From positions 1 to 9,343 of the forward strand of contig JAITLF010000035.1 of NCBI GenBank assembly GCA_031278025.1: a DNA stretch of 9,343 nucleotides, read 5' to 3'. Under the pieces are notes generated by a model that did no database searches, was not told where the DNA came from, and worked only from the letters and a program-made list of their open reading frames with translations. Shown here one piece after another: positions 1 to 6,262 of this stretch (positions are counted from its first letter, which is position 1; each line of letters begins with the position of its first letter). Position numbers and translations under genes: made by a program. The stretch is from Treponema sp. (GTDB taxonomy: Bacteria > Spirochaetota > Spirochaetia > Treponematales > Breznakiellaceae).

Positions 1-93
1 AAACAGATGGCCTGGTCAGAAGAATATCTAGAGGGCTTGATATTCCACTCGGGATTTGCCAATCACACGGAACCTTCTCCGGCCAACCCTTGA
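1..93 (+). CDS. C-terminal end of an unrecognised protein (partial, cut by window edge)
   Basis: Frame 1 is open from the first base to TGA at 91-93 and encodes about 30 residues, including MAWSEEYLEGLIFHSGF and ending ANHTEPSPANP. The composition looks like ordinary protein and the stop lies 9 bases before the ATG of the methyltransferase remnant, which would suit a two-gene phage or restriction-modification style cassette. I do not recognise the family. Frame 3 is also open (to about 207) and contains LRIFNALALG, which is shared with a repeat copy near the right end, so the true reading frame here is not certain. Confidence 0.4.
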   Translation, partial: KQMAWSEEYLEGLIFHSGFANHTEPSPANP

Positions 94-120
94 GAATTTT
101 TAATGCGCTCGCCCTGGGGG
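69..120 (+). repeat. Dispersed repeat, copy 1 (spans ATG of methyltransferase remnant)
   Basis: These 52 bases align without gaps to the reverse complement of 8742-8793 (41 of 52 identical). The last 28 bases (93-120) differ at only one position. The core ATGCGCTCGCCCTG at 103-116 also occurs at 8917-8930. The repeat covers the end of the upstream frame, its stop codon and the first codons (MRSPWG) of the methyltransferase remnant. Confidence 0.75.
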
Positions 121-883
121 CTGATACCGCCCCACCGGTTATAGTGCGAACCCTTTCTGGGAGGGGCCGCGATATTTTTCGCTACGGAACCGTCAAAGGT
201 TGAGATCATCAATGATACCAACGGAGAACTCATCAACTTTTATGAAGTACTCCAGCGGGATTTTACAGCCCGGGAGAAGGAAGTGGCTATAAGCCTTCAC
301 AGCCGGAAATAATACCGGCAGGCTGAGGTCATCTCGGTAGTTATGGCAAGAAGCTGGCTAACAAAAGAGCCGCCTTCAATAGTGATTACGCCCTCCGGCT
401 CCAAAAGGTTCAGATCGGGTGCTGCGATGCCCTCAGGATCATCAAAAGCCGGGACATGCCGGATGCGTTCTTCTATCTTGATCCGCCCTATGTGGGAGCG
501 GCTCAGGGCCATTATGACGGATATACCCAGGAGGACTTCGATATTCTGTTGAAGCTTCTGGAGAGCCTCAAGGGAAAGTTCCTGCTGAGTTCATATCGGA
601 ACAAGAAGGTGATCCACAAAGTATGATACGTAATTCATTGTACTACAAAGAATTAACGACATTTTTTCATCATACTTTGTGGATCACCACCCGGAATAAA
701 TCTCTGGCGGATTTTACCGAGGGGAACGGCTGGCAAACAATAGAGTTTGCCATGTCTTCCCCTATGACGCATGGACATAAAACCCAAGGGAGAAAAGTCG
801 AAGTGTTGACGGGTAACTATCCTATAGCGGTAAAGCCGGGGGCCAAGAGCGGGAAGGGACAGGTGAGCGGAGAGGAGGGATAG
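103..883 (+). pseudogene. Broken D12-class (Dam-like) adenine-specific DNA methyltransferase
   Basis: The intact family transfers a methyl group from S-adenosylmethionine to N6 of adenine. Motif I-like EPFLGGAAIFF is encoded at 148-180, INDTNGELINFYEVLQRDF lies just after it, and the catalytic DPPY motif is at 480-491 within AFFYLDPPYVGAAQGHYDGY. The C-terminal part (from about 692) includes NGWQTIEFAMSSPMTHGHKT and VEVLTGNYPI. The gene is clearly dead. About 20-30 residues including the usual GGK segment seem missing after MRSPWG. TAG at 142-144 and TAA at 310-312 interrupt frame 1. Reading moves to frame 3 near 334-342 with an apparent internal deletion. An inverted-repeat element at about 606-691 then shifts the tail to frame 2, which ends at TAG 881-883. 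Such orphan methylases are typical cargo of prophages. Identification is by motif recognition, not by a search. Confidence 0.9.
606..691. mobile_element. MITE-like inverted-repeat element, copy 1
   Basis: A perfect 20-base inverted repeat (608-627, GGTGATCCACAAAGTATGAT, against 669-688) encloses an AT-rich 41-base centre with no coding capacity. It interrupts the methyltransferase remnant. CGGAACAAG at 597-605 and CGGAATAAA at 692-700 flank it and both encode Arg-Asn-Lys, as expected of a 9-base target duplication that has since diverged at two positions. Removing one flank plus the insert (95 bases) restores the frame across the junction. The arms match those of the element at 7254-7364 at 17 of 20 positions. 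The left arm stops the interrupted frame with GTA-TGA at 621-626. No transposase is present, so mobilisation would be in trans. Confidence 0.75.
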
Positions 884-886
884 AGG

Positions 887-910
887 AAAGGCGGGATGAG
901 GCCCGCCTTT
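887..910 (+). terminator. Stem-loop after the methyltransferase remnant
   Basis: AAAGGCGGG (887-895) pairs perfectly with CCCGCCTTT (902-910) across a six-base loop, starting four bases after the TAG of the remnant. The T run is only three bases, so it is a weak or relic intrinsic terminator; the outer A/T pairs would let it act in either direction. Confidence 0.5.
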
Positions 911-943
911 AACGGCGTTTTAAGGCGGTTTTAAGCGGTAACA

Positions 944-991
944 AATTCCTATTTTCAGTGCAAATCTGGCGTTATGGAATTCCTATTTTCA
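944..991 (+). repeat. 14-base direct repeat with 34-base period
   Basis: AATTCCTATTTTCA occurs at 944-957 and again at 978-991. It sits in the non-coding stretch between the terminator-like hairpin and the GC-rich repeats. The preceding bases (914-934) also show a short tandem of GGCGTTTTAA and GGCGGTTTTAA. No function is evident. Confidence 0.6.
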
Positions 992-1029
992 ACGCTACGT
1001 TACAACCCTGCGGGTTTCTTCCTGCTCCC

Positions 1030-1162
1030 TGCGGGGCTCTGCCCCGCACCCCGCCGGGGGACCAGGAGCGGAGCCCCGCCGAGTCCGGGCAGCGCCCCGC
1101 CGGGACCGGGCGGAGTCCCGCAGGGTCTGGGCGGCGCCCTGCGGGGACCGGGCAGTGTCCGG
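1030..1162. repeat. GC-rich hairpin followed by 21-base tandem repeats
   Basis: TGCGGGGC (1030-1037) and GCCCCGCA (1041-1048) form a perfect eight-pair stem with a TCT loop. Imperfect 21-base units follow at 1066-1086, 1087-1107, 1108-1128, 1129-1149 and a partial one at 1150-1162. They start GGGCGG or GGGCAG in most units and have CCCGC in the middle. The 21-base period gives open frames with seven-residue repeats such as RPAGTGR, which I regard as a by-product. The block abuts the stop codon of the minus-strand TPR lipoprotein gene and may form strong structure in its 3' end, but no T run for an intrinsic terminator is seen. Confidence 0.8.
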
Positions 1163-1163
1163 C

Positions 1164-2921
1164 TTAGTATCCGCCGCCTAAGAGGGAGGAGTATTCGGCG
1201 GCGTAGCGTCTAAGCTGGGGGTTGTCCGGGGCAAGGGCAAGGGCTTGTTTCAGGTAGAATACCGCCCGGCTGTCGTCTTTGCGGCGGCGGTAGATTTCAA
1301 ACATGGCGGTTAGGGCGGAAAGATTGCGGGGGTCCTCGAACAGGCTGGAGCGGAGGTCGTTCATCGTCGCATCCTCGTTGGTCCGCAGGCGGCTGCGAAG
1401 GTAGTAATACCGACCCTTAAGGGCACCGCCGGGCAGGGTCGAAAGGCGGCCCTCTATCAGCCGGACGGCTTCGTCGTTACGGCCCGTGTCGATGAGGGCG
1501 GTAATGTAGGCGTTTATCCCCTCTTCGGCGGCGGTGTCCCGCTCGTAGAGTTCCCGCGCGGCCTGGAGCGCCGCGGAATTGTTGCCCAGTCCCCGTTCAA
1601 CCGTGTAGGCGCTCAGGAGATCCTGGGGCGACCGCCGTTCCACAAGAAGACGGTCCAGGAAGGAGCGAGCCTCGCTCCAGGCTTCCCGGTCTATGGCATC
1701 CTGAAGGGCCAGATTCACCACCAATAGGGAAGGGTCCCCGGCGGCCAGCAGGCGGTTCAGGAGTTCCCGGCCTTCGCGCCGGTCTTCGGGTCGGGTGGAC
1801 TCCATGAGGAGCCGGGAGGCGTAGACTGCGGCTTCGTCATCCGTGGGATAGGTCCTGATGAGGGAACGCAGGTAGTTGAGGGCGGAATCCCGGTTGCGGT
1901 AGCCTTCGGCCTGGACGCGGGCCCGCAGAAAGAGGTAGAGCCGGTTATTAGGGTCCACGGCCCCTACCATGTCCAGGGGTGCCTGGGCCTGGAGGAATTG
2001 TCCCTGCTCTACCAAAACATGGGCCCGCATCAGGATGAACGCGCTGTCCCGACTGTCCCGCTGGAGAACTTCGGCGATAACCGGATCGGCCCGGGACCAG
2101 TCCTGGTTGTTATAGTACGCAACGGCTAGTTGGCGTTTTACGACCAGGTTGTCCGGATACTGAATAACCAGGTCTGAAAGCAGGCGTATGGCTTCCGGTC
2201 TTTTGCCCTGCCGCTCCAGGATCCGCGCCAGGCCCAGGACCGCCGGGTAGCAGTCCCGGGAAATGGCATAGGCCCGGTTGTACTCCTCCACCGCCGCGTT
2301 AAGGAGGCTGGAGCGCTCGTAGATAAGTCCCAGGAAGAAGGGGGCAAGGACGGAATTTTTGTTCAAATCCCTTGCCCGTATCAGGTCCGTCCGGGCTGCG
2401 TCCAGCTTTTCGGGGCGGGTTTCCCGGAGCAGGGCCAGGAAGGGAAGCGTATGTTCCAGGTAATCCTGAGAGTTCTGAGGGGCGTGGACGTAATTCCCCC
2501 GTTCCGTCTCCCGGAGTATGCGGGTATAGGCGTGGGCTGCGGGAGGGGCTGGCGTGGGATACTGGGTTTGCAGGGAGGGATAGAGCTTTTGGAGCAGGGT
2601 TACGGCAACGGCGTTCATGAGCCGGCCGAATTCGGACTCCCTTAGGTTCCGATCCCCAATCAGTGTGAGGGCTTTGAGCAGGGACGGGTAAGAGCCGTTC
2701 TCGACCAGGGTGCGGAGCTCCTCGGCTATGCCCCCCCCAACGCGGGAGGGGGGCTGATTGTCAGGAACTACGGGAACGGGGTTTAAGGGGACCTCCTGGA
2801 CCTGGGGCCTGGTTCCGCAGGAAAAAACAAACCCGCAAAAGAGGAACAGGTAAAAGATACGTATGCCGGATACCAGGGGATCGGGAAGAAGGCGGCGGCG
2901 ATCTTCCGTAATACGACTCAC
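1164..2921 (-). CDS. Large TPR-repeat lipoprotein
   Basis: The product is 585 residues. The start is GTG at 2921, which overlaps the stop of the upstream membrane-protein gene as GTGA and has a GAGG element about ten bases ahead of it. A basic N-terminus is followed by a hydrophobic stretch (about 20-34) and a spirochaete-type lipobox FVFSC with Cys35, so the mature protein should be lipid-anchored in the periplasm. Residues about 36-65 are a Pro-rich linker. From about 190 to the C-terminus there are successive helical TPR-like units, for example LAPFFLGLIYERSSLLNAA, YPAVLGLARILERQGKRPEA and AVFYLKQALALAPDNPQL. TPR lipoproteins usually act as scaffolds for envelope complexes; the partner is unknown here. 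A run of eight Gs in the coding strand (2731-2738), near residue 63, could be slippage-prone. The role is inferred only from architecture. Confidence 0.9.
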   Translation of the reverse strand: MSRITEDRRRLLPDPLVSGIRIFYLFLFCGFVFSCGTRPQVQEVPLNPVPVVPDNQPPSRVGGGIAEELRTLVENGSYPSLLKALTLIGDRNLRESEFGRLMNAVAVTLLQKLYPSLQTQYPTPAPPAAHAYTRILRETERGNYVHAPQNSQDYLEHTLPFLALLRETRPEKLDAARTDLIRARDLNKNSVLAPFFLGLIYERSSLLNAAVEEYNRAYAISRDCYPAVLGLARILERQGKRPEAIRLLSDLVIQYPDNLVVKRQLAVAYYNNQDWSRADPVIAEVLQRDSRDSAFILMRAHVLVEQGQFLQAQAPLDMVGAVDPNNRLYLFLRARVQAEGYRNRDSALNYLRSLIRTYPTDDEAAVYASRLLMESTRPEDRREGRELLNRLLAAGDPSLLVVNLALQDAIDREAWSEARSFLDRLLVERRSPQDLLSAYTVERGLGNNSAALQAARELYERDTAAEEGINAYITALIDTGRNDEAVRLIEGRLSTLPGGALKGRYYYLRSRLRTNEDATMNDLRSSLFEDPRNLSALTAMFEIYRRRKDDSRAVFYLKQALALAPDNPQLRRYAAEYSSLLGGGY

Positions 2922-3478
2922 GGTCTCGTGTCCTCAGATTTTCCTTTAGTTCCCAGGGAAATTAAAACCAGAATAAGACCGGCAAGTACCAGCAGGAGGG
3001 GCCATCGGTCCAGCATGAATTGCTTGAAGGAAAAGGACACCACATCCAGGGAAAAGATCAATAATACGCAGCCTAAAATAATGAACGCCAGAGAGGGAAC
3101 CACATACCAGGGCCGGATCTTTCCATAATGGCGCCAGCCTGCGGGGATCAGGGCAAGGCCGGCAAAGACCGACAGGATAGGCCACCAGTTTGTAAAGACC
3201 AGGGGCAGTATCTTCAAAGCGGACAGGAAAAGAAAGAATCCCACCTGTAAAAAAAAAGTAGCAAGGAAAAGGTAGTGGGAACGTTTGTTGAATTTTACCG
3301 CTAAAAACGCGCAGCCTGAACCAATAATAACAAAAACAAAGGAACCCAAAACGGATACCTCGGATGTTTCAGCCAAGCTACCCAAAAGAAACGCGCAGCC
3401 TAAAAGCATGAATAAGAGGCCGAAGATAAAAATGAGCCGTGCGGTTATCTTTTGAATCCTAATACGATGCATACTCAT
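2918..3478 (-). CDS. Small multi-pass inner-membrane protein of unknown function
   Basis: The product is 186 residues with about six hydrophobic segments: roughly residues 12-33, 44-62, 68-89, 94-113, 122-143 and 157-176. Short basic loops such as KFNKRSH and GWRHYGKIRP separate them, and the tail GTKGKSEDTRP is charged. No catalytic motif is visible and I do not recognise a named family; the repeated pattern of short Trp-containing loops before hydrophobic segments (NWWPILSVFAGL, DRWPLLLVLAGL) recalls LiaF-type DUF5668 membrane segments. Start is ATG at 3478, with a second in-frame ATG at 3472; neither has a Shine-Dalgarno sequence, and the predicted promoter would leave a leader of only about five bases. 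A nine-T run in the coding strand (3249-3257) is a possible frameshift hotspot. It heads a two-gene operon with the TPR lipoprotein. Confidence 0.8.
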   Translation of the reverse strand: MSMHRIRIQKITARLIFIFGLLFMLLGCAFLLGSLAETSEVSVLGSFVFVIIGSGCAFLAVKFNKRSHYLFLATFFLQVGFFLFLSALKILPLVFTNWWPILSVFAGLALIPAGWRHYGKIRPWYVVPSLAFIILGCVLLIFSLDVVSFSFKQFMLDRWPLLLVLAGLILVLISLGTKGKSEDTRP

Positions 3479-3481
3479 AAT
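3452..3481 (+). promoter_or_regulatory. Candidate sigma-70 type promoter for the rightward envelope operon
   Basis: TTGAAT (3452-3457) and CATAAT (3476-3481) are spaced by 18 bases, matching consensus at 4 of 6 and 5 of 6 positions. It overlaps the first codons of the divergent membrane-protein gene. Transcription would begin near 3488 and include the hairpin at 3506-3527 in the leader. Confidence 0.35.
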
Positions 3482-3489
3482 ATACCGTT

Positions 3490-3519
3490 AATATACCGCG
3501 CCGGGGCTTCCCTTGCCAA
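3490..3519 (-). promoter_or_regulatory. Candidate sigma-70 type promoter for the leftward operon
   Basis: On the minus strand TTGGCA (3519-3514) and TATATT (3495-3490) are spaced by 18 bases, each 5 of 6 to consensus. The predicted start near 3483 is only about five bases ahead of the ATG at 3478, implying a leaderless or near-leaderless message. The decamer TAATATACCG is repeated at 3478-3487 and 3489-3498, one helical turn apart, and could be an operator or a duplicated -10 region. Confidence 0.45.
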
Positions 3520-3527
3520 TGGGAAGC
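3506..3527 (+). other. Stem-loop in the leader of the rightward operon
   Basis: GCTTCCC (3506-3512) pairs with GGGAAGC (3521-3527) across an eight-base loop. The loop contains in-frame TTG (3513) and ATG (3519) codons, which argues against using them as starts of the downstream lipoprotein and favours ATG 3543. No T run follows, so it is not an obvious terminator. Confidence 0.5.
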
Positions 3528-3542
3528 CTCCATGATAGAATA

Positions 3543-4664
3543 ATGTCGGTGAAAATTTGTTTATCTGCAGTGGCTGCATCGAATTTCTTAATAATCCTGT
3601 ACATTGGGGTATTTTTTTCCGGCTGCGAGAACGGGGGGACGGTCCTCGGTGGCGGTGTTTCAGAGGAGCGGGGAATATTTTCTCCCTCCGATTCGTATTA
3701 CATAACCGGCGATAAGAATCAGCAGGAAACTTTTCAAGACCTTTTCACGCTCCTGGAAATTGACGGACAGACCGACCTGGACCAATTCCCCGTGGTCCAG
3801 GAAATCGCCAGGGAATATGTCCGGGAAAAGGAATATGGCCGGCTCATCAATTTCCTCAATTCATGGATCGCGGAATACCCGGAAGATTCCTATACCGCCT
3901 ATTACTTCTTCATGATCGCCTTCGCGTATGTTCAGCAGGAAGCCTACCCGGTGGCGGCCATATACTTCGACATCATCATAAAAAACCACCCGGATCTTAT
4001 TGTTCGGGGCGAATCAATTCATTTTATCGCACTAAACCAGCTTATTTCCCTGGTAACCAACCCGGAACAACTGATTGGGTATTACCAGGCGCTGATCTCC
4101 CGGTTTCCCGACAAGATGGATTTGGGTCTTGCCTACTTCATGTTGGGCCGGGCGTATGAACAGACCGGCGACTGGAACGGCGCCATCCAAGCCTACGCCA
4201 AATTCCTCCCCTATTACGGCACCGTGATTCCCGGCTTTCCCGATGCCTACACCTATGCAAAACAGCTTGTTGATTTCAACAAGTCTCCCAAGGATTGGAC
4301 TTTTGAAAATCTGAACATCCTGCTTGGCGCCATCAGAGCCGCGCTGGATACGGGAAACAGCGTCCGGCTCAGGCAGTTCCGGGCAAAGGTGAACTTCTTT
4401 GCCCGCTCCTGGGAGCAGGAAGACGAAGATAACGCGGGCATGGCGGAATTCAACTTTTCGGATTTTATGCGGGGGAACCGCATCCGTTACGCGGCGCAGT
4501 TGGATTCCGAATCCAACGCCAATGAAGCCTTCCTGCGTACCTGGGGTTGGTCCCAGTATCTTTCGGTCTGGTACTTTTATTTTAGGAAGATATATTTCCC
4601 CCCGGACCCGGAGATTCACGGTCGCTGGGAATGGGCGGGGATTTATTATGGGGAGAAATTTTGA
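3543..4664 (+). CDS. Helical-repeat (TPR-like) lipoprotein
   Basis: The product is 373 residues from ATG 3543, chosen because earlier in-frame starts (TTG 3513, ATG 3519) lie in a hairpin loop; GTG 3549 is another candidate, and none has a good ribosome site. A hydrophobic N-terminus ends in a lipobox FFSGC (Cys28), predicting a lipid-anchored periplasmic or outer-membrane protein. Residues about 90-230 form paired amphipathic helices typical of TPR or BamD/YbgF-like modules, for example EYGRLINFLNSWIAEYPED, YPVAAIYFDIIIKNHPD and LGRAYEQTGDWNGAIQAYAK. The C-terminal third is rich in aromatic residues (TWGWSQYLSVWYFYF) and has no recognised domain. It is translationally coupled (TGATG) to the lytic transglycosylase gene, so it may be a partner or localiser of that enzyme. 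That role is inference. Confidence 0.88.
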   Translation: MSVKICLSAVAASNFLIILYIGVFFSGCENGGTVLGGGVSEERGIFSPSDSYYITGDKNQQETFQDLFTLLEIDGQTDLDQFPVVQEIAREYVREKEYGRLINFLNSWIAEYPEDSYTAYYFFMIAFAYVQQEAYPVAAIYFDIIIKNHPDLIVRGESIHFIALNQLISLVTNPEQLIGYYQALISRFPDKMDLGLAYFMLGRAYEQTGDWNGAIQAYAKFLPYYGTVIPGFPDAYTYAKQLVDFNKSPKDWTFENLNILLGAIRAALDTGNSVRLRQFRAKVNFFARSWEQEDEDNAGMAEFNFSDFMRGNRIRYAAQLDSESNANEAFLRTWGWSQYLSVWYFYFRKIYFPPDPEIHGRWEWAGIYYGEKF

Positions 4665-6238
4665 TGAATCCTTTGAGACTGTTCCAAAAACACCATCAAC
4701 TCGTTAGTGAGGAGGAAGCTGCGGACGTGTTTCGCATGTCCGGCCCCTCGCTCCGGCCCTTCGGCCCCCCGTTGCCCTTTCTCCGGGGTTTGTTTGACCG
4801 CGATACTGGTCAACCTTGCCCCCGTAACGTCCCTGCCGGGGTTTTGGAACCGCCTCTTTTATCGGGGAAGTTGAAACAAATTGCCGTTGCCGCAGCCGTT
4901 TTGCTGGCGGTAAACACGGTTTGGGGAGCGGAACAGATGGTATCCGGGCAGTCGATACGGGAGACAGCGGTGGAGGCGATGCCGGTCAACGGGGAGGCTC
5001 CGGATCCGGGGCGGCCCTTACGGCAGGTAATGCCGTTGGAGGAGGACGCGGTGGAACGACTGCCTGTAGGGGTCTTCTCCGGAATGGCCCTGGCCCCGGT
5101 GATACCGGGGTTGGAACATCCCCTTACCCAGCGGTATATCAGCCACTACACCAGCCCCGGCGGTCTTTCCTGGCTTAAACAGGCCATGGCACGGGGAGAA
5201 CCCTATCTGGCCTTCATACGCCGGGAAATTGAGGAGCGGGAATTGCCGCCGGAACTGCTGTACCTGCCGGTGATCGAGTCCGCCTTCCTGTCCACGGCCA
5301 AAAGCGCCTCCGGGGCTGTGGGGCTTTGGCAGTTCATGAAGAACAGCATAACCCCCTTTGACATGAAGGTTACTGAATGGATGGACGAGCGGATGGATTT
5401 CTGGAAGTCCACCCAGGGCGCCCTCAGCAAGCTACAGGACAATTTCAAGCAGCTTCAGGACTGGCCCCTGGCATTAGCGGCTTACAACGCGGGACTGGGG
5501 GCGGTCAACCGGACCATCAGCCGGACGGGAATTAAAGATTACTGGGAACTTTCAGACAAAAAGCACTTTAAGAGTGAAACCGTACACTTTGTCCCCAAAC
5601 TTCTGGCGGTGGCGGCTATCGTTTCCGACCCCCGGCGTTACGGCCTTGATGCCCTGTGGCCGGAGGACCCCCAATGGACGCGGGTTCCCGTGGGGCGCCC
5701 GGCGGACCTGGAAATCCTGGCGGAAGCGGCGGGGATAGACGGGGAAGTCCTTAAGGCGGCCAACCGGGAGCTTTATTACGGCGTTACCCCTCCCGGCAGC
5801 GGGTATTCCCTGAAGGTACGGGCCGCCGATGAGGCCGCCGTACGGGAGGTCCTAGATCAGACGGAGATACCACTTATCTTGTATCACTACCATACCATTC
5901 AATCCGGCAACACTCTTTCGGAACTGGCCCAGCATTACGGGGTCTCCGTAGCTCAGATCACCGAGGCCAATCCGGGCATACGGGCGCGGTTCCTGCGTAT
6001 AGGACAGCGTATACGTATACCCGCCGTCAGGGATGTCCGTCCCTATATGCAGGCCGGCGCTTCCAAGCGGACGGACGCCGCCGATTTTACGGGAACTCAT
6101 CTGGTAAAGCAGGGAGAAACCCTCTGGTCCATAGCCCTGGCCTATGACGTGGACCCCGAAGCCCTGGCAGCCGCCAACGGCATAAGCATGGAGGCTACCT
6201 TGCGGGTAGGAAAAACCCTAAAAACGCCGGTAAAATAA
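4664..6238 (+). CDS. MltD-like membrane-bound lytic transglycosylase with two LysM domains
   Basis: The enzyme family cleaves the MurNAc-GlcNAc bond of peptidoglycan to form 1,6-anhydro ends. Start ATG 4664 overlaps the upstream TGA as TGATG and has GGGGAG eight bases ahead. The product is 524 residues. Residues 70-88 (LKQIAVAAAVLLAVNTVWG) are a signal peptide or anchor. The SLT domain spans about 158-330, with YLPVIESAF containing the expected catalytic Glu205, then SGAVGLWQFM, MDERMDFWKST and WPLALAAYNAGLGAVN, all family hallmarks. LysM domains lie at about 409-453 (HTIQSGNTLSELAQHYGVS) and 478-522 (HLVKQGETLWSIALAYDVD) and should bind peptidoglycan. The first 69 residues are an unusual Pro/Gly/Arg-rich cytoplasmic tail from a GC-rich stretch; TTG 4871, directly before the signal segment, could be an alternative or ancestral start. 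Domain identification is strong; the exact N-terminus is not. Confidence 0.93.
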   Translation: MNPLRLFQKHHQLVSEEEAADVFRMSGPSLRPFGPPLPFLRGLFDRDTGQPCPRNVPAGVLEPPLLSGKLKQIAVAAAVLLAVNTVWGAEQMVSGQSIRETAVEAMPVNGEAPDPGRPLRQVMPLEEDAVERLPVGVFSGMALAPVIPGLEHPLTQRYISHYTSPGGLSWLKQAMARGEPYLAFIRREIEERELPPELLYLPVIESAFLSTAKSASGAVGLWQFMKNSITPFDMKVTEWMDERMDFWKSTQGALSKLQDNFKQLQDWPLALAAYNAGLGAVNRTISRTGIKDYWELSDKKHFKSETVHFVPKLLAVAAIVSDPRRYGLDALWPEDPQWTRVPVGRPADLEILAEAAGIDGEVLKAANRELYYGVTPPGSGYSLKVRAADEAAVREVLDQTEIPLILYHYHTIQSGNTLSELAQHYGVSVAQITEANPGIRARFLRIGQRIRIPAVRDVRPYMQAGASKRTDAADFTGTHLVKQGETLWSIALAYDVDPEALAAANGISMEATLRVGKTLKTPVK

Positions 6239-6262
6239 CGGGGGAATAAAGGTACGCAGGAC

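Noticed and set aside
958..1213. Two overlapping plus-strand ORFs with Pro/Gly/Arg repeats
   Set aside because: They are by-products of the 21-base GC-rich tandem repeat, run into the antisense of the TPR lipoprotein gene, and lack ribosome sites.
4032..4619. Minus-strand ORF of 195 codons
   Set aside because: It is a shadow of the lipoprotein gene on the plus strand, which has a lipobox, helical repeats and coupling to the next gene.
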